From Epiperipatus broadwayi (lineage: Eukaryota > Onychophora > Udeonychophora > Euonychophora > Peripatidae): DNA of 64,000 nucleotides. The notes below the pieces were generated by a model. That model ran no database searches and was not told the DNA's origin. It saw only the letters and a program-made list of their open reading frames with translations. This document shows positions 36,322 through 46,999 of the stretch, piece after piece (position 1 is the first letter of the stretch; each line of letters starts with the position of its first letter). The position numbers and the translations under genes were made by a program. Location of the stretch: assembly GCA_028023455.1 (NCBI GenBank), contig JAQFVV010000003.1, forward strand, positions 2,070,001 to 2,134,000, given 5' to 3'.

Positions 36322-37412
36322 ATGGTGAACATAGAAACTCAGGAAACAGAAAAGAAAGCCATGTTAAGGCAGCTTTTCGATATGGTGAAAGAACAAATAG
36401 AAAAAGAGCGTAGACAAAGAGAAGAGGATTGTAGACAAAGAGATAAAGAAAGAGAAGAAAACCATAAACAAAGAGAAGAAGATTGTAGATGAAGAGATAA
36501 AAAAAGAGAAGAAGATTGTAGACAAAGAGATAAACAAAGAGAAGAAGACCGTAAACAAAGAGAAGAAAAATGTAGACAAAGAGATAAACAACAAGAAGAA
36601 GATGACAAAAAAAGAGATGAACAAAGAGAAGAAGATAAGAGGCAAGAAACAGAAGCAAACCGAAGAATAGAAAAACAAAATGAAAATTTCAACCAGTTAA
36701 TAAAAGAAATAACTCAGTCTAAAAAATTGGATGAGGAAGAAATTTTAGAATTTCCAACCAAAGATATTTTAAAGGAATCACAAATTGAATATCCTATTAC
36801 TGATGAAGCAAAATTTGAGATTGTTAAAAAGAAAGTAATTGAAATTACAAAGGGTGATCTTGAAATTGTCATTCCACCTTCAGGAAAACTTCTGATTGTG
36901 GAATATATCTCTAAAATTGAAAAGAAAGAAACAGTATATACAGAAGCTGAGACTGAAATAGTATCAAACACAGTAAAAGAGTTTCAAATGGATGGAAATG
37001 AATCTAATAAAGCAAAATTAAAATCTTCTGATCTTCAAAAAGAGGAAAAACATAAAAATGAACATAATCAAAAACTTAATTCTTATATAACTAAGGAACT
37101 GTCCAATATAGAAGAAAATATTTCAGAAAAATTGCCTGATATATGCTATGAAATAGTAACAGAGATAACAAAAAAAACCATAAATTGGAAACAAAAGTGT
37201 GTTAGTCCTCATCCATATATAAAAATTATAAACAAAAGCTCAATAAATTCAAATCAGAAATTGAATACAAATATATATATATATATATAAAGACAGTTAT
37301 TAAAAATATACTTGCTGATGCAGGAAAAGACACCAAAAAGGAATTTGAAAACTCAGGATTTATAAGTGTGAAAAAAATTAAGCAACAAGAAACTTTTGTA
37401 AATACAAACAAA
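36322..37412 (+). pseudogene. Gag-like coiled-coil gene of element 2, broken
   Basis: From ATG at 36322 one frame runs to 37290 with a single in-frame TGA at 36490-36492, where neighbouring repeats suggest an Arg codon. The first 120 codons form a highly charged coiled coil built from 11-residue repeats of the type REEDCRQRDKQ. The remainder (from about 36727) is Lys/Glu/Ile-rich with ITKGDLEIVIPPSGK. An (AT)n run at 37271-37290 ends the frame by TAA. Coding then continues in another frame (37293-37412: TVIKNILADAGKDTKKEFEN, then SGFISVKKIK). Layout and tail resemble the gag-like gene of element 1. No zinc knuckle is seen. Leu/Phe/Ser-rich frames on the other strand are antisense shadows of the repeats. 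Confidence 0.62.
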
Positions 37413-37420
37413 TAATTACT

Positions 37421-37645
37421 ATGACAGAAGAACCATTTAAAAATAAGCTTTTATGTATTTCTAAAAATGAAGTACTGCCATGGAAGAGGAACAGAAGAAA
37501 ATCCACCGATAGGGTTCATGGTCCATATTGGACCCGTATAATTAGAAAATCAAATAGTAACAAGGATCTCCAAAGAAAATATGGAGGTAAAGAAGCAAGC
37601 CACCACAGTGATGTTGAGCATGAGAAACCTCCAACAAAAAGATGA
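37421..37645 (+). CDS. Small basic open frame in element 2
   Basis: A frame of 74 codons starts 9 bp after the gag-like gene's final stop. It is rich in Lys and Arg (WKRNRRKSTD, GPYWTRIIRKS, RKYGGKEASHHSD). The GPYWTRII segment is faintly like the GPY motif of an integrase tail, but the match is too short to rely on. It may instead be the C-terminal basic part of the gag-like protein after another frameshift. No function is assigned. Confidence 0.3.
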   Translation: MTEEPFKNKLLCISKNEVLPWKRNRRKSTDRVHGPYWTRIIRKSNSNKDLQRKYGGKEASHHSDVEHEKPPTKR

Positions 37646-38336
37646 TCCAGAAGTGTGTCACCTCATAATACAGAAGAGTATTATAGGAGAACTGATCATG
37701 ATCCTCAGTCTTCTAAACCAAATTGTAGTTATAATATAGAACAATAAAATAAAGATAGCTGATGGAAGAAGTTTGTGAGTGTAATGTAGTGATGCATGGA
37801 CTTGTGTTTTTTATGTTGAGATGGGTGGATGATTGAGGAGAGCTGCTTGGATGCATTGTGTTTATGATGCTCTGAAATATATGCTCGGCACTATCCAGAC
37901 CTGGATGTTGTGCTCTGAGAGTAGTCCAGCAATGTGTATATATAGGCCTCATGTATAGGCCTTGGTCTCATGAATAGACCAAATGATAGCCCCTAAGACT
38001 CACAGAAGCTGAGCAGTGTTGGATAAGTGCAAAATTTCTTTTCTCTGGTTCCTACTCTTAGTTGGATGATTCTTCTAGGTACAAGAGAGGTAGTGCTTAA
38101 AAATGAGATATTTTCTTGTGACATCATAGGGCAGTGCATACTAGTAGTTTGTTCTTAGCCATCTACTTATCCTGGCATTGGGAGCTACAGTTCATGTATT
38201 CACTTTTCCAGCTCATCTTACCCATTTCATCAGCAAACCTAAAACCAATGGAAATGCAGTAATGAGAAATGATGTGTATTATATGGAATGAAATCGTACT
38301 TCCAGGCAATTTCATCCCAAAATTTGGTGGGGGTAA
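37646..38336 (+). other. 3' interior of element 2 with polypurine tract
   Basis: I see no coding relic. The last bases (about 38322-38336, TTTGGTGGGGGTAA) are the purine tract abutting the 3' LTR. Antisense frames at 37713-37952 and 38163-38390 look like chance. Confidence 0.55.
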
Positions 38337-40473
38337 TGAAACAGATATACTGTTCCCCATGTATATATATTCAAAAGACCGCCCCTCCATTTAAAAATAC
38401 TGGCATGATTTGTTGTTTGAAAAGAAAAGACTTAATAATGGTTGAGGAAAACTAAAAATTTAAAGAAACAAAGGAATCATGAAAATTGACAGCAATGAAA
38501 AAAGAAAGTTAATTTGGTCAAATTAAAAATAAAAAAAAGACACAACAAATATGTTAAATCTGCAATTAAAAGAAAGTATAAATCTTTCTTTATTAAAATT
38601 CATAAATCCAAAAAAATGAAATCAATAAAGTAAAAAAGAAAAAAATATATATTTAAACATTAAAAAAAAGATTAGTTTATTTTGTATTGCAGAAAATAAT
38701 TTGTAAGGCAAAATAACTTAGGTGTTAAGCCAATGCCTTAGGCAAAGAAATGTAAAATTAATTGGAATTCGAAAACACATAGCCAGATAATTAAAAATGG
38801 TCTTCTACCACCAAAAAGAATAGCCAATGAGCTGGGGGAAATGGCACGAATGTGGATGAAAACATACTACCAACCCCAATTAAAGCAGGTGTCATGTAAA
38901 GAGAATCCATTCTGATAAGCAGAAAGTATAAATAGCTTGAAAAATTTGGATTATCAGACAGAGAGAATAATTTTTATTATTATCGTTGGTTAAGTAGTTT
39001 TTTTTTTTAGAAGTCATATTGAATAAAACAAGCAGAGAAAGTACAAAATATTTGGAAAATTCGGATTATCAGAGAGTGTTTATTTTTATCAGTTTTACAA
39101 AGTAAAGCAAGATAGAAAAATCAAAACTTAACCATGAAAAAACAATATAACATGGGTGGTTGACCTGCATTTTTCTCTTCATCCACAATCATGAAGTAAG
39201 CTCCCGCCGGTCTACTGGGCCATTCATTAAGCCCCATGGGTATTGGAAGAAAAAAACAAGTAATAAGGTAAGAATTAAAAAATAGTAGCAATTCAATTAT
39301 TAATGCTATGATAAAATTTTTAATAAAAGAAAAAAATTAATGTAGAAATACGAAAACGTTAATTGTATTCTATATTTCAAAGTATAAATGAAACTGCTAA
39401 TGAATTTATGTATAAAAATATACGTTTGCAGCAGACCAAGTAAATATTTATGTTAGAATAATTAAATGCTGTATAAATCATAAATGCTTCAACTCCATAT
39501 TACTTCTATCTGGATAATATAATAAAGTTTATGTGTATGAATATACCTCTATATTTGACTAAATTATAAATGCTTCAACTGCATATTACTTCTATCTGGA
39601 TAGTATAATAAAGTTTATGTGTTGAATATACCTCTATATTTGACTAAATTATGAATGCTCAATTGCATATTACTTATATCTAAATCAAACAATAAAGTTT
39701 ATGTGTATGAATATACCTCTATATTGGACTAAATGATAAATGCTTCACAAACCAAGAATTGCTGAGTTTAAGTGTTTACCAACCGGTAATAATTCTCAAA
39801 ATAATGAAATGCTGTATAAATCATAACTGCTTGACTGCATATACTTTATTGGAAGGATTTGCAAATGGATTATTGTTAAATTAAACTGTTTCCAAACTTC
39901 TTCTCATAAGTGAATTGAAAATAACTTCTCACATGGATATGCATGGACTTGAAAATGAACTATTGTTAAATTAGACTGCTTCCAAACTTCTTCTCATAAG
40001 TGAATTTTAAAATGAACTATTGTTAAATTAAACTGCTTCTAAACATCATCTCTTAAGTGGAACTCTGAATTAAATATTATCAGTTGTTAAATAAAATAGT
40101 TGTTACCTAAAACTACTTCTAGTTTTCCAATTGTTCAATTCTATTTTTGTTTTTATTGCATCACTCATCATTCATTGCACTTGTTCATGAGAATCTCATG
40201 CCTACTGAGCCACGTCTGGCATAACTAGACCTAGGTAAGTCAGGTTGTAATGAGATGGAACTCTAGTGGCACTGTTTGAAAAACCAAACATATAAATGTC
40301 TAGATGCTTTCAGCCTCTATGGTGCTACATCCTCTGATGAGGAGGAAATATTGTTGTAGGGGGGGTTAACATTTGCATTGGGTAATGCCAGTTGATGGTT
40401 CCTTCCTGCAACATGCTCATCAGGAAATTGTACAACTGAAGTAATAAAAGGGTTTTGCGGTGGTACGGTTTCA
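38337..40473 (+). repeat. 3' LTR of element 2 (2137 bp)
   Basis: It matches 33901-36068 with scattered substitutions, one fewer 93-bp unit, and about 50 extra bases near 39015-39070 that contain a partial duplication of TTCGGATTATCAGA. It ends GGTTTCA against (AT)n. Confidence 0.9.
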
Positions 40474-40653
40474 ATATATATATATATATATTGTAGCCAA
40501 GTGATTTCACACTTGTTCCCATTGCTTATCTTAACTTAACAATTTTACATAGTTACTTGATAAAAAAAAAGTTAGCTAATGAATGAAATATGAAATAACA
40601 AATAATTTTGTTATCTATAACACTTTAATATAGCTTATGTGCAAAGTAATCAT

Positions 40654-40837
40654 ATCTTTGTAATTAATAAACAGAGCAAAACTCTCCATACAGTATTGCA
40701 ACCTGTGCAAAACAGAGTAATCAATGGATGCCAGAAGGCTTGTGCACGGGTGGCAATACTGTAAGGAGAGTTTTGCTCTGTTTATCAACAATTAATGTGC
40801 TAGTATAGGAAATGTGATCATGTGATCTTTGTAATTA
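40654..40837. repeat. Fold-back retroposon with 13-bp target duplication (copy C, best copy)
   Basis: The direct repeat ATCTTTGTAATTA at 40654-40666 and 40825-40837 brackets a 158-bp insert. The first about 120 bp form a near-perfect hairpin: TAAACAGAGCAAAACTCTCC (then TACAGTATTGC) pairs with GGAGAGTTTTGCTCTGTTTA. The arms are about 36 bp and the inner CCTGTGCA/GTGCACGG pairing extends the stem. A single-stranded tail (GTGCTAGTATAGG, then GATCATGTG) follows. There is no A-tail, no microsatellite tail and no open frame. Long target duplications of unequal length between copies (11 and 13 bp) point to target-primed retroposition, not a DNA transposase. Confidence 0.75.
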
Positions 40838-41671
40838 TTACAGGTATAATGATTTATATTTCTTGGAAGAGATGTTGGTTATTATTAAAATAATAGTATT
40901 GTGTTATTATTTGTGCCAAGAGATAATATTTTTTTAAAAGTATTATAATTAGGCTTATATGCCAAAATAGAATATGAAATGTTAAAATTAATTGAAAGTT
41001 AGCTTTTGTAAATTTTTAGAATAGCAAAATAAAAGTTAAAATATTAGTTTATTATAGGTCAACTTTAAAGTCTGTAAGATAATTTCAATATTAAATATCT
41101 TTAAATGTTTTTATTTGACAATTATTATAAGATATAATTAGTTATTTAAAAAGATAGTTAATAAATTAGGTTAAGGTTTAGAACTTTATTTCCTTTCAGT
41201 CATGTATGTGTGTGCTTGCATGGGTAAGTGGAAAGAGTCTTATGGTAAATTATGTGGTTTTAAAAGTTGAAAATAAAGAATAAATAAACAATGTTAGTAT
41301 TAATTAAAAAGTAATTTTAATGAATAAAATATTTATTAATTTAAAATTTGATAAATGAAGATTCCAAAATAGTTCAATTAATGAATGAGATAAATTTAAT
41401 TATATTTTAGTATTTTTTTTGTATAGGAAAACTTTATTAACTTTCTTCTAAATTAAGTTCATTCTATCATGTGTCATTTTTGAAAATATCTTGACTAAAT
41501 GATGTCATTGATTGATTGATATGTCTTATGATTAGATAATTAAAAATATATATACTATAAAAGAGAAGTTGTTTCATTCTTGGTTTGTTCATTTCTTCTC
41601 TTCTGATACTTCCAGTTTGAATCGTTGGCACAAGTTAAAATATTAAATTTTTTATTTTTTTTTATTATTTT
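40838..41671. other. AT-rich interval, nothing recognised
   Basis: No coding or repeat feature that I can support. Confidence 0.45.
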
Positions 41672-42440
41672 TGTCAAAATAAGAGTCATAGATCACATGA
41701 CCCAATTCTCTTAAGCTTGTAAGATATAAAGTCTAAGCATTGTCAATTGCTCAACAAGCTTTATGATAAATGCTTTGCCAGAGAAAGCATTTAAAATATC
41801 TCTGTCAGGAACTTCCCTAACCTCTGGACCATGTTTTTGTGCTTTGCACTACTCAGAGAGGTGCTAGAATAGCTTCTGACACTAGATCTAAAAATATCAA
41901 CTTAAAGCAAGCATTTATCTAAAAGCTATCTATTGAGTGGAACATCTGAAATTTTCAGACACCCACATGTCTTCAAATCCAGCTATTCAACTGAAATGGC
42001 TATATGGAGCTGAGATATCTTCAGCTATACCATATATTAGTAGTACCATATATTAGTAGTCTTAGCAATATAACATTGCATTGGACTTAAGACAGAGACT
42101 ATAAATAGTCAAAATAAGAGTCATAGATCACATGATCCAATTCTCTTAAGCTTGTAAGATATAAACACTGAGTATTGCCAATTGCTCAACAAGTTTTATG
42201 ATAAATGCTTAGCCAAAAAAAGCATTTAAAATATTTCTGTCAGGAACCCCCCCCCTTAGCCTCTGACCATGGTTTCATGCTTTTGCACTCATCAGAGAGG
42301 CACTAGGGTAACTTCAGATACTAGATCTAAAAATACCAACTCAAAGCCAGCATTTATCTAAAAGTTATCTATTGAGTGGAAAATCTGAAATTTTCAGACA
42401 CCTACATGTCTTCAAACCCAGCTATCTAACTCAAAAGTGT
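41672..42440 (+). repeat. Tandem repeat of about 437 bp (1.75 units)
   Basis: The word AAAATAAGAGTCATAGATCA starts near 41674 and again near 42111, and the following about 325 bp are collinear. The unit shares CTAGATCTAAAAATACCAAC and CATGTCTTCAAATCCAGCTA with the 400-417 bp satellite at 32256-33857 (CTAGATCTATAATACCAACT, GTCTTCAAATCTAGCCTACC), so the two are distant members of one family. A short internal duplication (ACCATATATTAGTAGT, twice) lies near 42030-42060. Confidence 0.8.
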
Positions 42441-44183
42441 CATAAGTTAAAGTTAATCATCTTTACGTCTGCAATGTGCTTTGGTTAGAGAAAATAGGTA
42501 ACTCATTTTTTGATACTAATTTACAATTAAACTCTTTCAATCAGAAAAATGCTTCATAGAAACTTAAGTTTTACTATCAGTCAATTAAATAAAATTTACT
42601 TGGAATAAGTTTTAATAAAATGTAATTGTTATATTCATTGATGAACATTATTAAAATTATGCAGAACAATTTTCAAGATGTATTTTTAATAGTTCATTTA
42701 TAAACAGGAGAAGTTATAAAAGTTCTTAAAAGAAAATCTAAAATGCATTGATTGTTAAGTTGTATATTTAAATCTTAAAAACAAAATGTATTATATTAAA
42801 TCACCTGTTTTATAACTTACATATGAATTGCCACTAAAATTGTTTAAACAATAAGTTTTAAAATGCCTGGATAATTACCTGTTTTATCAATATTCTTTGT
42901 ATATGAAACATATGCTTGATAAATGATAATAAATTTTAAAGATCTTTTACTATGCTAGAACTCTTTAATTAAAATTTTGAAGAAATTTACCGTATTATTT
43001 ATAAGAAATATAAAATATTAATTTATTAATTTGTGCCATGTCATTAGCAGAAATATTTTAAGGATGTTTGACATGCTGAATTATTCTTTGCTAACAAAGG
43101 ACTCATGGAATTATTTTGCAAAAATAGATAAAAAAAAAAAGAAGATATAACCTGGAACTGTCTTATTATTTCAAAAAGTAGAATGTCTAAATAATCTTAA
43201 TGCTTAAAATATGTGTCTTTAATAGAAAAAGGAAAGGAATAAAACTAAAGCTATATAATTATTTAAGTAAAACCTGTGGGATCCAAAAGTGTTTATCAGC
43301 TGAATAAATTATTCTGTTCATCATTTCCATAGTCACCGGCTCATTATTGTCTTATGTTTATTTATGTTGTTGATATTTGAAAATGTTTTAGAATTAAAAA
43401 CTTAGATATAAGAACTGTATATAGATCTCATTCAGAAATCTTTTGCTATGTTTTAAAAGTAATATGTTTTTGACTACAGGCTTTGCAGAACATTTACTCA
43501 TCGAATTAATATTATACAGGCTTAATAGACAGCTCAGTGCAAAGATAGCTCACTTGTGAACTAAGGTTTTTTTAAAAAATATATATATATTATGCAATAT
43601 TTACTTTGAAAATTTATTACATTTAATGTAATACATTTAGTATTATATGTGTACCAGGTGATTAATTAATATAAGTTTAATCTTAATGGGTTTATTAGAA
43701 TTTGCAGATATTCTACACATTCTCAGGTAATATTTTATTATACAATAGGTAGATGCTTGATAAACTAATATATATTGTATTCATTCTGAGTTAGTCAAGA
43801 TTTTCTTCTCTAATTAATAATTATTTTAAATGTATGTTATTCTACTCAGTTATGTTCTAAAACAATTATTGTAAGTTTTTCCATTATATTTTTCTATAAA
43901 TGCAATAGTAATTATAACCACTAGTTCTTTTGTTTACGCATTGAGAATTATTATTCTCACACTTTTATTCACATTATTATTCATGTCCACTTGTTAGCAT
44001 AACTTTAATATTTAATATTCCGTGCATGTATGCATTGTTACTTGGGTCTAAAGTTTTCATATGCTGTTAATTTTCTGAATTAATTATTCCTAGTCAGTAG
44101 ACATAAAAAATTGCATTTGTTGGTTCAGACATTGATTATTGTTTATTGTGATTAAAAAAGTTCTTGAATATGAATTTAGTTAG
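42441..44183. other. AT-rich interval, nothing recognised
   Basis: I see no coding signal or repeat that I can support in this 1.7-kb stretch. Confidence 0.45.
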
Positions 44184-44840
44184 TTATAGTGATGATTGTA
44201 TCTTGTCATTGTTAGTTATAATGTTTCTTAGCCTCATAATGTAATGCCTACTGATATTTTTTATTGTATTTGATGGAGTGGGTAAGTTCCCCATCTTTAT
44301 TATATTCTGTTCCATAAGGTAATATTGCTTATTTCCAGTGTATATTATCACATATTTAGAAGGTACCTGTTCTTGGTATGACTTTCCATGTTTTTCTGTT
44401 GCTCTGTGACAAAAGTCCAGCATCCTCTTTTGCCTCTGAAGTAGGTATTTGGAAGCCACCATTTTTATGATGTATTTATTGATTATGCTAGTTTGCTCTG
44501 CAGAGCCTTTGTTTGGCATATCACCCATGATATATGTAAAGCTAGTTTTACACCATAGTAGATGAGGTTTTATTGTGTTTTGATATGTGATGACAAGATA
44601 ATCTAGTTTGAAGGATTTAGTTTCTTCAGGTTGCACTTGGTTATTTTAGTGCTTAAAGGTGTAACAATGTCTATTTTGTGCTGCCATGATGCTAAAATCA
44701 TCCACAAACCAACCCAGAACAGTTAATCATACTATTATAGACTGCAAACTATTGTATTATTTTAATGTCAAGGTCCAGTTTACATTTAGTTTCTTATAAA
44801 AGTTGTCTATGGGAAAGTGGATAGGACATAAAAAGTGCTC
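44184..44840 (-). pseudogene. Unclassified coding relic with a 150-codon open frame
   Basis: The minus frame 44636-44184 is open for 150 codons and has a more protein-like composition than other frames here (with Trp, Cys, His, Met and Gln; for example RQKRMLDFCHRATEKHGKSY and QEQVPSKYVIIYTGNKQYY). Upstream to about 44840 the same strand reads on with stops, including WFVDDFSIMAAQNRHCY, where VDD could be the catalytic pair of a reverse transcriptase or a DDE motif. I cannot name the family. A mobile-element origin is most likely given the setting. Confidence 0.35.
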
Positions 44841-44925
44841 TTGTTCTTTTTCCATCTCAAATGATGCCCTGGGTAAAAGGCTACAATTAGTCTAAATTTT
44901 CAATATTTTAATTATGCAATTAAAT

Positions 44926-45215
44926 ATTTATCAAAAAATATATAAAATGCACTAACACGCACAAGCTCACAAAGCTAAAAACAAATAAAGCCAATATATA
45001 TTATTTTAATATCTATTCATTAAATGGCTAAGTGCTTTCAAGGTTCAAGCCCTCATAATCATAGCTGTATTACAAAATATAATAAATTAACTTGGAGTGA
45101 TGCAAATTTATGCAAATGAAATAATTATGCATTCCATTTCTTGGATATTTGCTTTATTTGTTTTTAGCTTTGTGTGCTTGTGCGTGTTAGTGCATTTTAT
45201 ATATTTTTTGATTCA
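44926..45215. repeat. Inverted repeat, arms about 62 bp, spacer about 160 bp
   Basis: The block at 44930-44992 (TATATAAAATGCACTAACAC, then GCACAAGC, CAAAGCTAAAAACAAATAAA) recurs as its reverse complement at 45150-45212 with few mismatches. No coding sequence lies between. It is probably a small fold-back or MITE-type element. Confidence 0.75.
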
Positions 45216-45779
45216 TAATTAGCCACAAAGTATAAACTATTTGCTTAATTAAATATTTAATAAATATACTTTTAATAATTTTGATAAATATTGTTGTCTT
45301 GTAGTAGGATGTGGTCACTTCAAATAAGTGTTTATCCCCTATAGTTAGCCAGGATATTATTCAACTATTCATTTACCTATTCATTTACTTAGTAGGCAAC
45401 TTCATATTAGTGTTTTTCACAAGAATACAGTAGGAATCCTGAGATCATTTACTCTTGTTTTTTTGCATTGATTTACTTTATTTTCTATATCTCAATATTA
45501 AGTATTACTAGTGTAGAATGGGTATTTATTGTTTGTTCCCTGTACTAGAAGAAGAGCACACCTTATAGTATTTTGTTTCATTTAATTTATTACAAATTAT
45601 GCTATTAGATGCAATGACAAGAATAATGTTTATTTTGAAATATGAGATAGAAAATTTTAGTAGAAGATTTTTTTTTCTTTATTCACAAACCTGTTGTGCT
45701 CAGAGAATATGATTCGATAGAGGGTTGAGTCTTATTTATTTGATAAAGTAGAAATTTTCTTCAATATCTATTCTAAATT
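45216..45779. other. AT-rich interval, nothing recognised
   Basis: No supported feature. Confidence 0.4.
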
Positions 45780-45900
45780 ATTATTATTATGCCCTGATTG
45801 TTTAGCAGTATTGTATGATTTTCCCTCCATCTTGTTATAGATCTTTGTGCACTATCATCTTTGTAAATTTTATTGTAACCATGCTGTGTCTAGCTGAAGA
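45780..45900 (-). repeat. Possible LINE 3' end with (ATA)n tail
   Basis: On the minus strand a stretch ending GCATAATAATAATAATTTAG follows readable sequence (RWRENH-like codons near 45830). This is the form of a CR1/RTE-type LINE 3' terminus. It could belong to the LINE relic at 47000-49480, interrupted by pyrimidine-rich sequence and (AT)n, or to another copy. Confidence 0.35.
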
Positions 45901-46100
45901 GTCTCTGATTATTTATTTATTTTATTTTATTTTCTCCTTTCTCTTTCACAGTCTCTCCCTTCCCATCCTCCCTTCTCACTCCATCTCTCTCTTCCTTTAG
46001 GTTATAATTGGCTCATCTTTCTCTTCCTTCCTCTCCTTTCTCGCATTGTGATTTCTCTCTTTCTCCCATCTCTTTCTCTTTTTTCCTCTTTTTATTTAGC

Positions 46101-46140
<40 letters not shown>
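45900..46140. repeat. Pyrimidine-rich tract followed by (AT)n microsatellite
   Basis: About 190 bp on the plus strand are dominated by T and C (CTCCTTTCTCTTTC-type runs). A pure (AT)n run at 46104-46138 follows. The frame at 45815-46000 is a by-product of this composition. Confidence 0.7.
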
Positions 46141-46144
<4 letters not shown>

Positions 46145-46999
46145 CATTTTCCCTTATTGAATTCGGAACTGCAACAAGAAAAAGCCAAGAGACACATCAG
46201 AGTGATGTCATTCAAACTATCATGGTACTTAATTGGAATTTGATGAATTACTTGACACACCACAAAAGGTTTTAAGTTAATTTTTACCACCTAATATGAA
46301 CTTTATAAATTAATTATATCTTATAGCTAAATAATCATCAAAACTGTAGCCTTGTCCAGTTTAATACAGTGGTAGAAAGATGGTTGCTGATTTTCAATGC
46401 TCATGGATTATGGTTCTAGCTCTGTCACTTCCAGTGAACTACTTATGAACACCTAACCAATAAGCCAAATGATTATATACTTATTGATTAAAATTGAAAA
46501 GAAAACATTTATAAATATCCTGTAAATATATATTTGTGTTCTATCAGCTGATTCTTCACTGCTTAGCATTTCTAGTGACCCATCATAATCATGACATTTC
46601 CCATTATGGTTGATAGTGAAATTATTCCCTTTCCTTTTTTAAATGTAATTTTAAAATTAATATTTAATTTTAATAATAGTTGTTTAATGGCACTATGTCA
46701 TTATTATCAGCACTTTATCTCTGATTATAATTTAGTTGCTTTTTTCCCACAGTGACTAGCAATTACTATATTCAACTTGAAGGTCTTAAAAACATGGATT
46801 TTGTTTACATTGCTTTTGCAGTTTTAATTTCATCTCAAACATTTAAGCTGCTTCATTTTTCTTAATGAGTAAAATTTTATTTATTGAGACAAAATTAGAG
46901 ACATGTGCAGAATTAGAAGCAGACAAAATGTAAATGTGTATTAATTGTTATTTTTCATGGTAACATAATTGAAAAGCAATATGAAAACTATTATGTAAT
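46141..46999. other. AT-rich interval, nothing recognised
   Basis: No coding or repeat feature that I can support. Confidence 0.4.

Larger units (their letters stand above)
33901..40473 (+). mobile_element. Non-autonomous LTR retrotransposon (element 2)
   Basis: Direct repeats at 33901-36068 and 38337-40473 enclose a 2268-bp interior. The LTRs start TGAAACAGATA and end GGTTACA or GGTTTCA (canonical TG...CA with a short inverted terminus). A primer-site-like TTTGTCGCCCTAC follows the 5' LTR and a purine-rich GGTGGGGGTAA precedes the 3' LTR. Flanks are AT repeats. The interior carries a coiled-coil gag-like gene with lesions and a small basic frame. I recognise no protease, reverse transcriptase, RNase H or integrase. 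It shares this plan with element 1, but the LTR sequences are unrelated by eye. Confidence 0.87.

Noticed and set aside
36299-36692. Minus-strand frames rich in Ser, Leu and Phe as membrane proteins
   Set aside because: They are complements of the GAA/AGA-rich coiled-coil repeats in the gag-like gene of element 2; long open antisense frames are expected there.
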